Assembly (NCBI GenBank): GCA_964647485.1
Contig: CAZYHV010000004.1
Span: 139,567-203,566, forward strand
Direction of reading: 5' to 3'
Length of the DNA stretch: 64,000 nt
DNA from: FW021-bin31 sp964647485
Lineage (GTDB): Bacteria > Bacteroidota > Bacteroidia > Chitinophagales > Chitinophagaceae
In this document: piece by piece, positions 27,294 to 34,924 of the stretch
Layout of the letters: the number at the start of each line of letters is the position of its first letter
How positions within the stretch are numbered: the stretch's first letter is position 1
Notes under the pieces: generated by a model
Databases searched by the model: none
Told to the model about the DNA's origin: nothing
The model's input: the letters and a program-made list of their open reading frames with translations, nothing else
Made by a program: the position numbers and the translations under genes

Positions 27294-27371
27294 GGGGCTT
27301 TGTTATATAGGATTTATCGATTTTCATTATTTCCTTATAGATTTAAACTATATTTCGATCCTTCAAGGAAG

Positions 27372-27623
27372 GTGTTCTACAAAATAATTTGGACAGAGAA
27401 GGCTCTTGATTCGTTTAAAAACAACCTTAACTAACTAAAAGCATATTGGTCAAGTCAAGAAGTTAGCCGATTTTTATCTACAACAGAGAATAAAATTGAC
27501 CTCATTGTCCAATTCCCCCAAATTGGGAGACAGGGAACTACTCGACAATTCAATATTCGCTGTATTCTTGAGCATAAACGGGTCTCTTTAACCCGCATTA
27601 TTCATGAGATTAGCTTTTTGTAG
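27372..27623 (+). pseudogene. Decayed ParE/RelE-family toxin gene
   Basis: Read from 27372 the frame gives VFYKIIWTEKALDSFKNNLN, a TAA at 27432-27434, then LKAYWSSQEVSRFLSTTENK, IDLIVQFPQIGRQGTTRQ and NIRCILEHKRVSLTRIIHEI up to TAG at 27621-27623. That is the ParE/RelE layout: a WTEKALDSF-type start, the IxLIxxFPQIG core, and the HKRVSLTRI strand. One in-frame stop and the missing final strand make it a pseudogene. No ATG is present at the natural start. No antitoxin gene is visible beside it. Confidence 0.7.
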
Positions 27624-27630
27624 CTACAAG

Positions 27631-27687
27631 GCATCGAACTCCACCGCAGTAGTAGCCTACTGCAAGGAGTTTGTAACGCGGTAGATG
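27631..27687. repeat. 57-bp imperfect palindrome between toxin fragments
   Basis: Nested arms: GCATC/GATGC at the ends (27631-27635 and 27683-27687), AACTCC/GGAGTT (27637-27642 and 27666-27671) and GCAGTAG/CTACTGC (27646-27652 and 27657-27663) with a 4-nt TAGC loop. It starts 8 bases after the broken toxin frame stops. It looks like a small palindromic repeat element rather than a terminator, as no T-run follows. Confidence 0.5.
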
Positions 27688-27900
27688 CAAAAAGATAATT
27701 TCAAACTATTCCTCAAATTTGGGGAACGATCAAAACATGAAAAAGTTTGCCAAGCTATTGATTTTAAACGATTTTTAGAGTTGTTTCAAAAAAATGGTGA
27801 ATATTGCGGGTTAATTTATAAAATAAATCAAGGTCAAGCCAAGATAGAACGCTTGACCTTCTGGAACACCTACCAGAATCCTGAGAAATTAGACCTCTAA
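27685..27900 (+). pseudogene. ORF ending in a ParE/RelE-like toxin C-terminus
   Basis: 71 codons, ATG to TAA. The last ~30 residues (YKINQGQAKIERLTFWNTYQ, then NPEKLDL) match the typical end of ParE/RelE-type toxins (pattern YRI-x-n-I-x-ILxFWDxRQNPxKL). The first ~40 residues match nothing I know. This is probably the displaced or duplicated 3' end of the toxin upstream, or a second degraded toxin; it is unlikely to be a working gene. Confidence 0.5.
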
Positions 27901-27914
27901 AAAGAAAAAGGTTT

Positions 27915-29027
27915 CTAACTTTGTTTTCTTACAACATCTAATGTCTTTATCAATTCCTCCGCTACTGCTCTTCCTGCCCGATTCGCGCCGATGGTAGAAG
28001 CAGACGGACCATATCCGGGTAAATGAATGCGTGGATCTTTTTTTACCTGCGTCGCTAATCTTCCGGACATGGTAATTCCTCCTTTTTCATTCCATAAATT
28101 CAAGGGGGCAAGATGATCCAAAGTGTGGCGAAAGCCCGTATTCCAAAAAATTACCTCTGCCTGCAGGGTAGTCCCGTCTTCCCAACGAACGCCGTCTTCC
28201 ATTATTTCATCAAACATTGGGTGTCGCTTCAAAATCCCTCGCTTCTTCATCTCTTCTATTTCCGGGGTGGCGGGTAATCCGGTTATTGAAACGACAGATT
28301 GCGTAGGAAGCCCCTCTCGCACTCTTTTTTCCACCTTTGCGACTGCAGCTCGTCCTCTTTCTTTCGTAAATTCACCAGAAAGAAAATGTGGCGGTCTCCG
28401 GGTGACCCAGGTGGTAGTTGTCACCTTTGAAATTTCATTCAACATTTGAATAGCTGAAATCCCGGCTCCTACGATGATGACATGCTTTCCTCTAAAGTCT
28501 TCGGCCTTTTTATATTCGCTGGTATGTAGTTGTATGCCCTTGAATTTTTGATATCCCGGATAGAGGGGACATTGAGGAGTTTGCCATGTTCCGGTAGCAT
28601 TTACAATACCCCGGGCCAAAAAACGAGAACGATTGGTTTGAACAAGGAACCGTTCTCCCTTTGTGGTCACTTTCTCCACTTTCACGGGGCGAATGACCTG
28701 AAAGTCATACCTTTTTTCATACTGTCCATAATATTCCGGGACGGCTTCATTGGCTTGTAACTCCTTTTCCTCCGTCTTCACCACTTCATTAAAACGCATC
28801 CCCGGTAAATCATTAATTCCATTGACATTACGCAGCCGTAGGGAATCCCATCGAAATTGCCAGGCACCACCGGGAGCGGGAGCACCGTCAAGAATAACAA
28901 AATCTTTCCCCGGCTGAAGCCCTTTCTTTTTCAGATAATAAGCCGCCGACAACCCGGCCTGTCCGGCACCTATAATCACGATATCGGTCTTCCATGAAAT
29001 GCTCGAAAGGTTTTCTAAAACACTCAT
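27915..29027 (-). CDS. FAD-dependent monooxygenase-like flavoprotein
   Basis: 370 aa. N-terminal FAD Rossmann motif IIGAGQAGLSAAYYLKK (20-25) and a second NAD(P) motif VIIVGAGISAIQML at ~183-196, the two-Rossmann layout of flavin-containing monooxygenases and related oxidoreductases. FWNTGFRHTLDHL fits the late ATG-like motif of the group. The substrate cannot be read from sequence. It begins directly after the stop of the ATPase gene, without a gap, so the two are probably cotranscribed. Confidence 0.8.
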   Translation of the reverse strand: MSVLENLSSISWKTDIVIIGAGQAGLSAAYYLKKKGLQPGKDFVILDGAPAPGGAWQFRWDSLRLRNVNGINDLPGMRFNEVVKTEEKELQANEAVPEYYGQYEKRYDFQVIRPVKVEKVTTKGERFLVQTNRSRFLARGIVNATGTWQTPQCPLYPGYQKFKGIQLHTSEYKKAEDFRGKHVIIVGAGISAIQMLNEISKVTTTTWVTRRPPHFLSGEFTKERGRAAVAKVEKRVREGLPTQSVVSITGLPATPEIEEMKKRGILKRHPMFDEIMEDGVRWEDGTTLQAEVIFWNTGFRHTLDHLAPLNLWNEKGGITMSGRLATQVKKDPRIHLPGYGPSASTIGANRAGRAVAEELIKTLDVVRKQS

Positions 29028-30383
29028 TTATTGATAATTTTCTACAAACCACCTTACATATTGGGGGAGCTGCGTTCCCAAATAATAGGGTAAATTTAAT
29101 AAAAGATATGGTTTCTTGCTGTTTGTCATTCCCTTCTCTACCTTCAATTTACCGGCATAAATACGAATGGCATACGGATGATCTGCCGCTTCTATAAATT
29201 GATGTAAAGATTTCAAACTTCCTTTTTTACCCGATTTTATTTCTATGGGAACGATGATGTCCCCATAAGGAAAAAGTAAATCCACCTCTGCCTGAGATTG
29301 CCTTTTTTCTCTAACCCAAAAATGAGGAAGATCATCTGTTTGATAATGAATAGAAATAAGCTCCTGTGTTATCAAGTGGGGAATCAACGCTCCTTTATAG
29401 GCTTTATTCAAATCCTCCATAGCTAACATTTCCGCCTGTATATTTAAAATATGATTGACGATTCCCGTGTCTAAAAACTGTAGCCTGGGGGATTTCCTCA
29501 AATTCGTCTTTAATGGAGTATTCCAATCTGTCGTCGGATAGATTAACCGAAGCACTTTTGCTTCTCCCAACGTCCTAAACGCCTCCCCGATTCCTCTGGA
29601 CTTGTAGTTGGAATGACCAAAGCCCTGAAACTTAATACGTTGATCCAAGTAAAAAGGAGCAGTCTCCAGAATATGTCGGATCATCTTCTTCTCGGCGTTA
29701 TTACTACCATATTTTTCAACATCCTTTTTATAGGTTTTCCAAATGCTTTCGTAAATTGAAAGCAAATCCGATAAACTATTTCGCTCGATATCAGTACTCA
29801 CAACCTCCGGCATTCCGCCGATAATAGCATATCTATGAAAAGCTTTCATCAGTGAAGAATGAGCGAAACTTTTAACAGGGTAATTTCTCAAATGTCCGGA
29901 TAATGCATCATCTCCTACTGCGCTTAAATATTCCTGAAAATTAAGCGGATGGAGATATAAAAACGCTACCCGGCCTACCGGAAAACTTTTTACCTCATCC
30001 ATGGCAAACTCCAGTAATGAACCCGCCGCAATAACGTGAAGTTCTGGGATATCTTCATAAAAATAGCGCAGTTGTTGGATGGCCTTAGGACATTCCTGTA
30101 TCTCATCTATAAACAATAAGGTGTGTTCCTTGTCCGAAGACGGGATTTGATGAGTTAAAGCCAAGGATTCAAAGATATCTTCTACAGCATCAAAATCTTC
30201 AAAGTGTTTTCTATCTGCCGTTTTTTCAACATTCAGTTTTAGTGCATGTTTATATTTTTTCGCAAATTCGTGTACCACCGTTGTTTTTCCTACCTGACGC
30301 CCCCCCCTGATGATAAGGGGTTTGCGAGCAGGTTTTCTTTTCCACTTATTCAGAAAGGCTGCTACATCTCTTTCAAAAACCAT
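29028..30383 (-). CDS. AAA_14 / DUF4143-family ATPase with nuclease-like C-terminal domain
   Basis: 451 aa. P-loop GGRQVGKTT (27-35), Walker B LLFIDEIQECPKAI, sensor VIAAGSLLEFAM and FPVGRV, then the DUF4143 part. Near the C-terminus the EVDLLFPYGD and PIEIKSGKKG segments resemble a PD-(D/E)xK nuclease core. This large family is common and scattered in bacteria and archaea, with no settled role. The gene is preceded by tandem repeats with palindromes, which could be its own operator. Confidence 0.85.
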   Translation of the reverse strand: MVFERDVAAFLNKWKRKPARKPLIIRGGRQVGKTTVVHEFAKKYKHALKLNVEKTADRKHFEDFDAVEDIFESLALTHQIPSSDKEHTLLFIDEIQECPKAIQQLRYFYEDIPELHVIAAGSLLEFAMDEVKSFPVGRVAFLYLHPLNFQEYLSAVGDDALSGHLRNYPVKSFAHSSLMKAFHRYAIIGGMPEVVSTDIERNSLSDLLSIYESIWKTYKKDVEKYGSNNAEKKMIRHILETAPFYLDQRIKFQGFGHSNYKSRGIGEAFRTLGEAKVLRLIYPTTDWNTPLKTNLRKSPRLQFLDTGIVNHILNIQAEMLAMEDLNKAYKGALIPHLITQELISIHYQTDDLPHFWVREKRQSQAEVDLLFPYGDIIVPIEIKSGKKGSLKSLHQFIEAADHPYAIRIYAGKLKVEKGMTNSKKPYLLLNLPYYLGTQLPQYVRWFVENYQ

Positions 30384-30404
30384 AATCTATCCTTATAATG
30401 TCAT

Positions 30405-30484
30405 AAAGTAAGGGTAAATATAGCTATATTTTGTAACAAAGTAAGGGTAAATATAGCTATATTTTGTAACAAAGTAAGGGTAAA
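30405..30484. repeat. 33-bp tandem repeat (2.3 copies) with 16-bp palindromes upstream of the ATPase gene
   Basis: Two identical 33-bp units (30408-30440 and 30441-30473) and a partial third (30474-30484) start with GTAAGGGTAAATATAGCTAT. Each full unit contains the perfect palindrome AAATATAGCTATATTT (30416-30431 and 30449-30464). On the minus strand each unit boundary reads TTACTTTG, a one-mismatch -7 box. It is directly before the ATPase ATG (30383), so an operator or promoter role is likely. There is no spacer variation, so it is not a CRISPR. Confidence 0.75.
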
Positions 30485-30492
30485 CCAAATTT

Positions 30493-30541
30493 ATCTTCTA
30501 TGACGGATCGAGATTAAGACTATCAAACCGTCATAGAAGAT
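30493..30541. terminator. 14-bp inverted repeat after the M20 dipeptidase
   Basis: ATCTTCTATGACGG (30493-30506) pairs perfectly with CCGTCATAGAAGAT (30528-30541), with a 21-nt loop. It lies 11 bases after the dipeptidase stop on the minus strand. The stem could end the GH89 operon transcript, but the large loop and weak T-run make it untypical. Confidence 0.5.
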
Positions 30542-30551
30542 TATAGAAAAA

Positions 30552-31925
30552 TCACTTCTGCATCTCTGCAAAATACTTGTGAAAATAGGGAATTGTTTCT
30601 ATCCCTTTATAAAAATTAAAGAGTTCAAATTTTTCATTGGGGGAATGTAATCCATCACTATCTAGCCCAAATCCAAACAGCACCGATTTCAGGCCCAATT
30701 CTTTTTCAAAAAGTGCAACAATCGGAATGCTTCCCCCACCCCGATGAGGGATGGCCTTTTTACCGAAAGTAGTTTCGATGGCTTTTTCTGCCGCCTTATA
30801 AGCCACAGAGTCAGTAGGCGTTACCACCGGTTCTCCTCCATGAAGATAGGTCACCTTCACATGAACCTCCTCCGGTGCTATTTTTTCAAAATGTCTAGCG
30901 AAAAGCGCTGCTATTTTTTCAGAAGATTGGTGAGGAACCAATCGCATAGAGATCTTAGCCTGTGCTTTAGAAGGCAACACGGTTTTTGCTCCTTCTCCGG
31001 TATATCCTCCCCAGATGCCATTTACTTCAAGCGTTGGGCGGATACCCACTCGCTCTACCGTAGTATATCCTTTCTCCCCCCAAAGTTTATCAACGCCTAA
31101 ATCTTTTTTATAGGCAGCTTTATCAAAAGGCGCTTCATTGATGGCTTCCCGTTGTTTCGTACTCAATTCTTCCACATCATCATAAAATCCTTCTACTGTA
31201 ATATGATTGTTTTCATCATGAAGAGAGGCTATCATTTTGCTTAAAATGGTAGCCGGATTCGCCACCGCGCCACCATAAACGCCACTATGCAGATCTCGAT
31301 TAGGTCCGGTTACTTCCACCTCCATATACGCCATTCCTCTGAGGCCGGTTTCTATAGAAGGATCCTCCATACTGATCATTGCAGTATCCGAGATAAGAAC
31401 CACATCTGCCGCCAACCGTTCTTTATTGGCTTTAACAAAATCACCTAAATGCTCAGAACCAACTTCCTCTTCTCCTTCAATCATAAACTTTATATTTCCG
31501 GGAAGAGACTCTGTTTTTGCCATTTTCTCAAAGGCTTTCACATGCATATAAAATTGTCCTTTGTCATCTGCTGAACCTCTGGCATATATTTTCCCTTCTT
31601 TTATAACCGGTTCAAAAGGACCACTCTTCCATAAATCTAACGGATCCGGAGGTTGAACATCATAATGACCATATACCAATACCGTTGGTAGGTTTTCATC
31701 AATAATTTTTTCTCCATAAACCACAGGATGCCCGGCTGTCGGGCAGATTTCCACATGATCCGCTCCGGCCTCTTCCAAACGTCGTTTGACTGTCTCGGCA
31801 CATTTTTTTACATCTGCTTTATGACTGCTGTCTGCACTCACCGAAGGAATCCTCAGCAAGTCTAACAATTCTTCTAAAAATCGCTCTTTATGTTCTTCTT
31901 GATATTGTTTCCAAACTTCCATCAT
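30552..31925 (-). CDS. M20-family dipeptidase
   Basis: 457 aa, full length. Metal-site motifs of M20 peptidases: VYGHYDVQPPD (His87), ARGSADDKGQ (bridging Asp near 120), GEEEVGSEHL (catalytic and metal Glu near 152-153), SDTAM and the C-terminal LHSPNE His. The dimerisation domain contains DLHSGVYGGAVANP. Likely hydrolyses dipeptides (CNDP/PepV-like) in the cytoplasm. It starts 16 bp after the GH89 gene stop. Confidence 0.9.
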   Translation of the reverse strand: MMEVWKQYQEEHKERFLEELLDLLRIPSVSADSSHKADVKKCAETVKRRLEEAGADHVEICPTAGHPVVYGEKIIDENLPTVLVYGHYDVQPPDPLDLWKSGPFEPVIKEGKIYARGSADDKGQFYMHVKAFEKMAKTESLPGNIKFMIEGEEEVGSEHLGDFVKANKERLAADVVLISDTAMISMEDPSIETGLRGMAYMEVEVTGPNRDLHSGVYGGAVANPATILSKMIASLHDENNHITVEGFYDDVEELSTKQREAINEAPFDKAAYKKDLGVDKLWGEKGYTTVERVGIRPTLEVNGIWGGYTGEGAKTVLPSKAQAKISMRLVPHQSSEKIAALFARHFEKIAPEEVHVKVTYLHGGEPVVTPTDSVAYKAAEKAIETTFGKKAIPHRGGGSIPIVALFEKELGLKSVLFGFGLDSDGLHSPNEKFELFNFYKGIETIPYFHKYFAEMQK

Positions 31926-31941
31926 TATATTTTGTTTTTAA

Positions 31942-34179
31942 TTAGGGAGAATCAAAGGTAACATACTGTGCGGTATTTTTGTACGTCTTCTCTATTTGCT
32001 CCCGATATTTATGATACACTTTTTTCGATTCATCAATGGCATTGCCGGAGGCCTTTACCGGATATTTTTTGTGCTGATGAACCCAATCCCACTCCCAGTC
32101 TTTAATTTCTCTATCAAATTCCTGTATAGAAAAGGGGGTATGTTGCTTCAATGCCTTATCTATTTGAGAGAAAAATTTCTCCCATCGTGGTTTATAGAAG
32201 TCTTCTAAAAGACCAGACCATTGTCGACATGCATATTCATGAAGGGGACAATCTTTTCCTCCCCATAAGGTAATTAAATCTCTGGCATTAAATTCATATA
32301 AATCACTTTCCTTTTCTGTTTCTCCCCATTTTCTGGCGTCTGACAACCAAGGCCCCAGCAGGAAGTCTTTTTGAGTGGCTAACAATTCATCCATATCAGA
32401 AATAAGCATCAAAAACTGTTGACTATATTTGTCAAAGACTTTCTGATTCCGCTCTTCATATGCCTGTGCCAATTTTTGTTGTAGCGGACTGGCATAATTC
32501 GCCAATACTTGTCGGGTTAGATCAACAAGATCATACTGAAAACCTTTACTCTTATCGTGATCATCAGCAGCCTCAATAAATAAATCCCAGGCCTTTACCA
32601 ATTCCATAGGGTCATATGTTAAGGATGTATTGGTCCATGCCGTATTTTTTGCAAAGGTAGGACGACCCGTAACGATAGATTCAGGACCTCCTTCCGTTTT
32701 TCCACCGCTGTACACTGTATTTTTCAGGATCATCCAAGCCTTATTCAATCGTTCATCTTCCCCTCCATATCGCCTTGCGGCATAATGGGACAACCATTCA
32801 TCTAATTTAATGGGTTCTGTACGCCAGACATTCTCCATCATCAACTGGAATAATGCCGGATTCTGATCTGCCCCTTCCGGACTAATACCGATTCCGGCCA
32901 TATGACCTGCATCCGGATCATGCTTGGCAATGCCCGGATCATAAGCTACATGCCGCATTCGTCCAAATAAAGAAACATTTCCGCCAAAATTTTGAAGCAT
33001 ATTCCACACCCAGGGTTTTCCATAATATCCTTCAGTCTTATTCCAAATAGGATTGGTTTCGCTCCAAAGATCAAGAATAAGCATACGGTCATCAGGAATG
33101 GCGTTTAATAACGCCTGTATTTGCGTAGATTGCCAAAAACGCTTATTATAAGAAAACATCCATCCCTGCATCACCCATATCGCTTTTGAGTCGGCTTGAG
33201 CCATAGAATTATACACTCGCTTACTCATGGAATCCAAATAGGAGGAATCGTTAGATGGCGGAATATTTTCATTAAAGGTGTCTGCAGAATAGAAATGATC
33301 GGTTCCATACTCCTCCGTTTGTGTTTTAATAAACAAAGCCCCAATTTTTTCAAATAAAGGATCCGAAGGATCCAATATATATACGTCGTCAAACCCCCAC
33401 CCCCAATTGGTTTGTTTTAGGTCTGCTTCCGGAAATTTATCCTTGAAAGAAGGTGGAACATGCCCGGTAAAAGCCGGCAAAATTGGTTTCATCCCCAGGG
33501 CTCTTTCATAATGCAGAATTTTCTTTTGTAATGCTTTATGTGTATCTATCCAATGTTGCGGAAGGGGACCGCCCCAGCCATCGAGGTTTCCCATCCAGAG
33601 CCAGGCAAAATAGGCCGGGCCACTAAAAAAATCTTCTAATTGATCCTCCGTAAAGCCCAATTTCTGATAGACCTCCTGCCAGATCGCTTCTTCTCCTGTA
33701 AGGGCTAAAGGCATGTTTATTCCATTCAATGCCATCCAGTCAATGGCTTTTTCCCATCGATCCCAATCCCACCAGGCCATTGTATAATTAAAAACAACAT
33801 AATTGAGATCATACCGGTAGGTATAAGGCGTTTCCTTATGTACGGTCTTTTTTACCTCCGGCAACGCTTTCGGGATTTTTAAATTATCTCCATTCCAGGT
33901 AATACTCAGCTTGCAATAGTGTTCTAAATAATAATTGAGTGCAGAGGCAATGGAAACCCCATCATTTCCCCGAAGAATAACTTTTCCATTTTTATCTCCT
34001 GCCAGTTCAAATACATCTTTTCCGTCTTCTTTAGGTATATATTCCAATTCAAAATGATCTGCTATCTCCGGAACAACTCGTTCAATAAGCCCGGTTACGG
34101 CTTGAAAATCTGTCTGTGCCAAAGCATTAAAATTCCTCATTAGAATAAATATAAGAAAAAAAAGAAGACCTTTTCTCAT
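31942..34179 (-). CDS. Secreted alpha-N-acetylglucosaminidase (GH89, NAGLU-like)
   Basis: 745 aa. Signal peptide MRKGLLFFLIFILMRNFNALAQ. NAGLU layout: N-terminal small domain (~25-110), then the barrel with TYRYDLNYVVFNYTMAWWDWDRW, ALNGINMPLALTGEEAIW, GPAYFAWLWMGNLDGWGGPLP, PAFTGHVP and FYSADTFNENIPP, and a C-terminal helical domain. GH89 removes terminal alpha-1,4-linked GlcNAc, as found in gastric mucin and heparan sulfate. It starts 3 bp after the DUF1080 gene. It is close to the sialic-acid locus but not part of the same transcript. Confidence 0.93.
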   Translation of the reverse strand: MRKGLLFFLIFILMRNFNALAQTDFQAVTGLIERVVPEIADHFELEYIPKEDGKDVFELAGDKNGKVILRGNDGVSIASALNYYLEHYCKLSITWNGDNLKIPKALPEVKKTVHKETPYTYRYDLNYVVFNYTMAWWDWDRWEKAIDWMALNGINMPLALTGEEAIWQEVYQKLGFTEDQLEDFFSGPAYFAWLWMGNLDGWGGPLPQHWIDTHKALQKKILHYERALGMKPILPAFTGHVPPSFKDKFPEADLKQTNWGWGFDDVYILDPSDPLFEKIGALFIKTQTEEYGTDHFYSADTFNENIPPSNDSSYLDSMSKRVYNSMAQADSKAIWVMQGWMFSYNKRFWQSTQIQALLNAIPDDRMLILDLWSETNPIWNKTEGYYGKPWVWNMLQNFGGNVSLFGRMRHVAYDPGIAKHDPDAGHMAGIGISPEGADQNPALFQLMMENVWRTEPIKLDEWLSHYAARRYGGEDERLNKAWMILKNTVYSGGKTEGGPESIVTGRPTFAKNTAWTNTSLTYDPMELVKAWDLFIEAADDHDKSKGFQYDLVDLTRQVLANYASPLQQKLAQAYEERNQKVFDKYSQQFLMLISDMDELLATQKDFLLGPWLSDARKWGETEKESDLYEFNARDLITLWGGKDCPLHEYACRQWSGLLEDFYKPRWEKFFSQIDKALKQHTPFSIQEFDREIKDWEWDWVHQHKKYPVKASGNAIDESKKVYHKYREQIEKTYKNTAQYVTFDSP

Positions 34180-34182
34180 TAT

Positions 34183-34920
34183 CTATAAAGTTTTAATTTT
34201 TATATTTTTAAACCAAACATCTCCGCCATGATATTGGAGCGCAATATGTCCGGTTTTCGACATGCCATACGAAGGAACATCTTTCCATTTCCCATTGGCT
34301 TTCTGTGTTTTCCATTCCGGACTCCAGAGCGTGTATTGCAAAATCTCTTGGCCATTCAGCCAATGTTCCACATGCGCTCCATTAACAAGGATTTTAGTCG
34401 TATTCCATTCTCCAACAGGATGAATAGTAGTAGAATCCGGCACCTGCATGGCATAATTACATCCGGTATGTTGCCAATCTTCGAGTTTTCCCGGCCATCC
34501 TTTGTCATCAATGATTTGATATTCCGGCCCGGTAAGATACGTCTGAGATCGGTCTTCGGTCACATGAAACATAATACCACTGTTAGATTCCGGAGAAATT
34601 TTCCATTGAATTGACAAAACAAAATTTTTATAACTGCTGTCTGTAATCAAATCCGTCGGTGCTGCTTTTATGTTTCCATTACAATGTAATGTTCCTTTTT
34701 CGACATCCCAGGCCGCGGTAGATTTATGTTGAAATCCACGCCAACCTTTTAAATTTTTGCCATTAAAAAGAATATGCCAGGCATGAACGCCGGAAGTATC
34801 TGAAGATCTTGAATAGGAATGATCTTTGTGGAAAGTTTTATCCGATGAATTTTGCCCACCGGAAGACTGAAACGAGAGGAGTAAAAACAAGGAGGCAAGA
34901 CAAAGGAAAACACTTTTCAT
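34183..34920 (-). CDS. Secreted DUF1080 (3-keto-disaccharide hydrolase-like) protein
   Basis: About 245 aa from ATG 34920 (MKSVFLCLASLFLLLSFQSSGG signal); an ATG at 34938 would add 6 residues. A concanavalin-like beta sandwich with the family's WHILFNGKNLKGW start, NFVLSIQWKISPESNSGIMF, GPEYQIIDDKG and the C-terminal GHIALQYHGGDVWFKNIKIK. Some members hydrolyse 3-keto sugars; most are uncharacterised. First gene of the DUF1080-GH89-M20 unit. Confidence 0.85.
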   Translation of the reverse strand: MKSVFLCLASLFLLLSFQSSGGQNSSDKTFHKDHSYSRSSDTSGVHAWHILFNGKNLKGWRGFQHKSTAAWDVEKGTLHCNGNIKAAPTDLITDSSYKNFVLSIQWKISPESNSGIMFHVTEDRSQTYLTGPEYQIIDDKGWPGKLEDWQHTGCNYAMQVPDSTTIHPVGEWNTTKILVNGAHVEHWLNGQEILQYTLWSPEWKTQKANGKWKDVPSYGMSKTGHIALQYHGGDVWFKNIKIKTL

Positions 34921-34924
34921 AATT

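Noticed and set aside
30405..30484. Possible CRISPR array
   Set aside because: The units are adjacent with no unique spacers and no cas gene is nearby; it is a plain tandem repeat.
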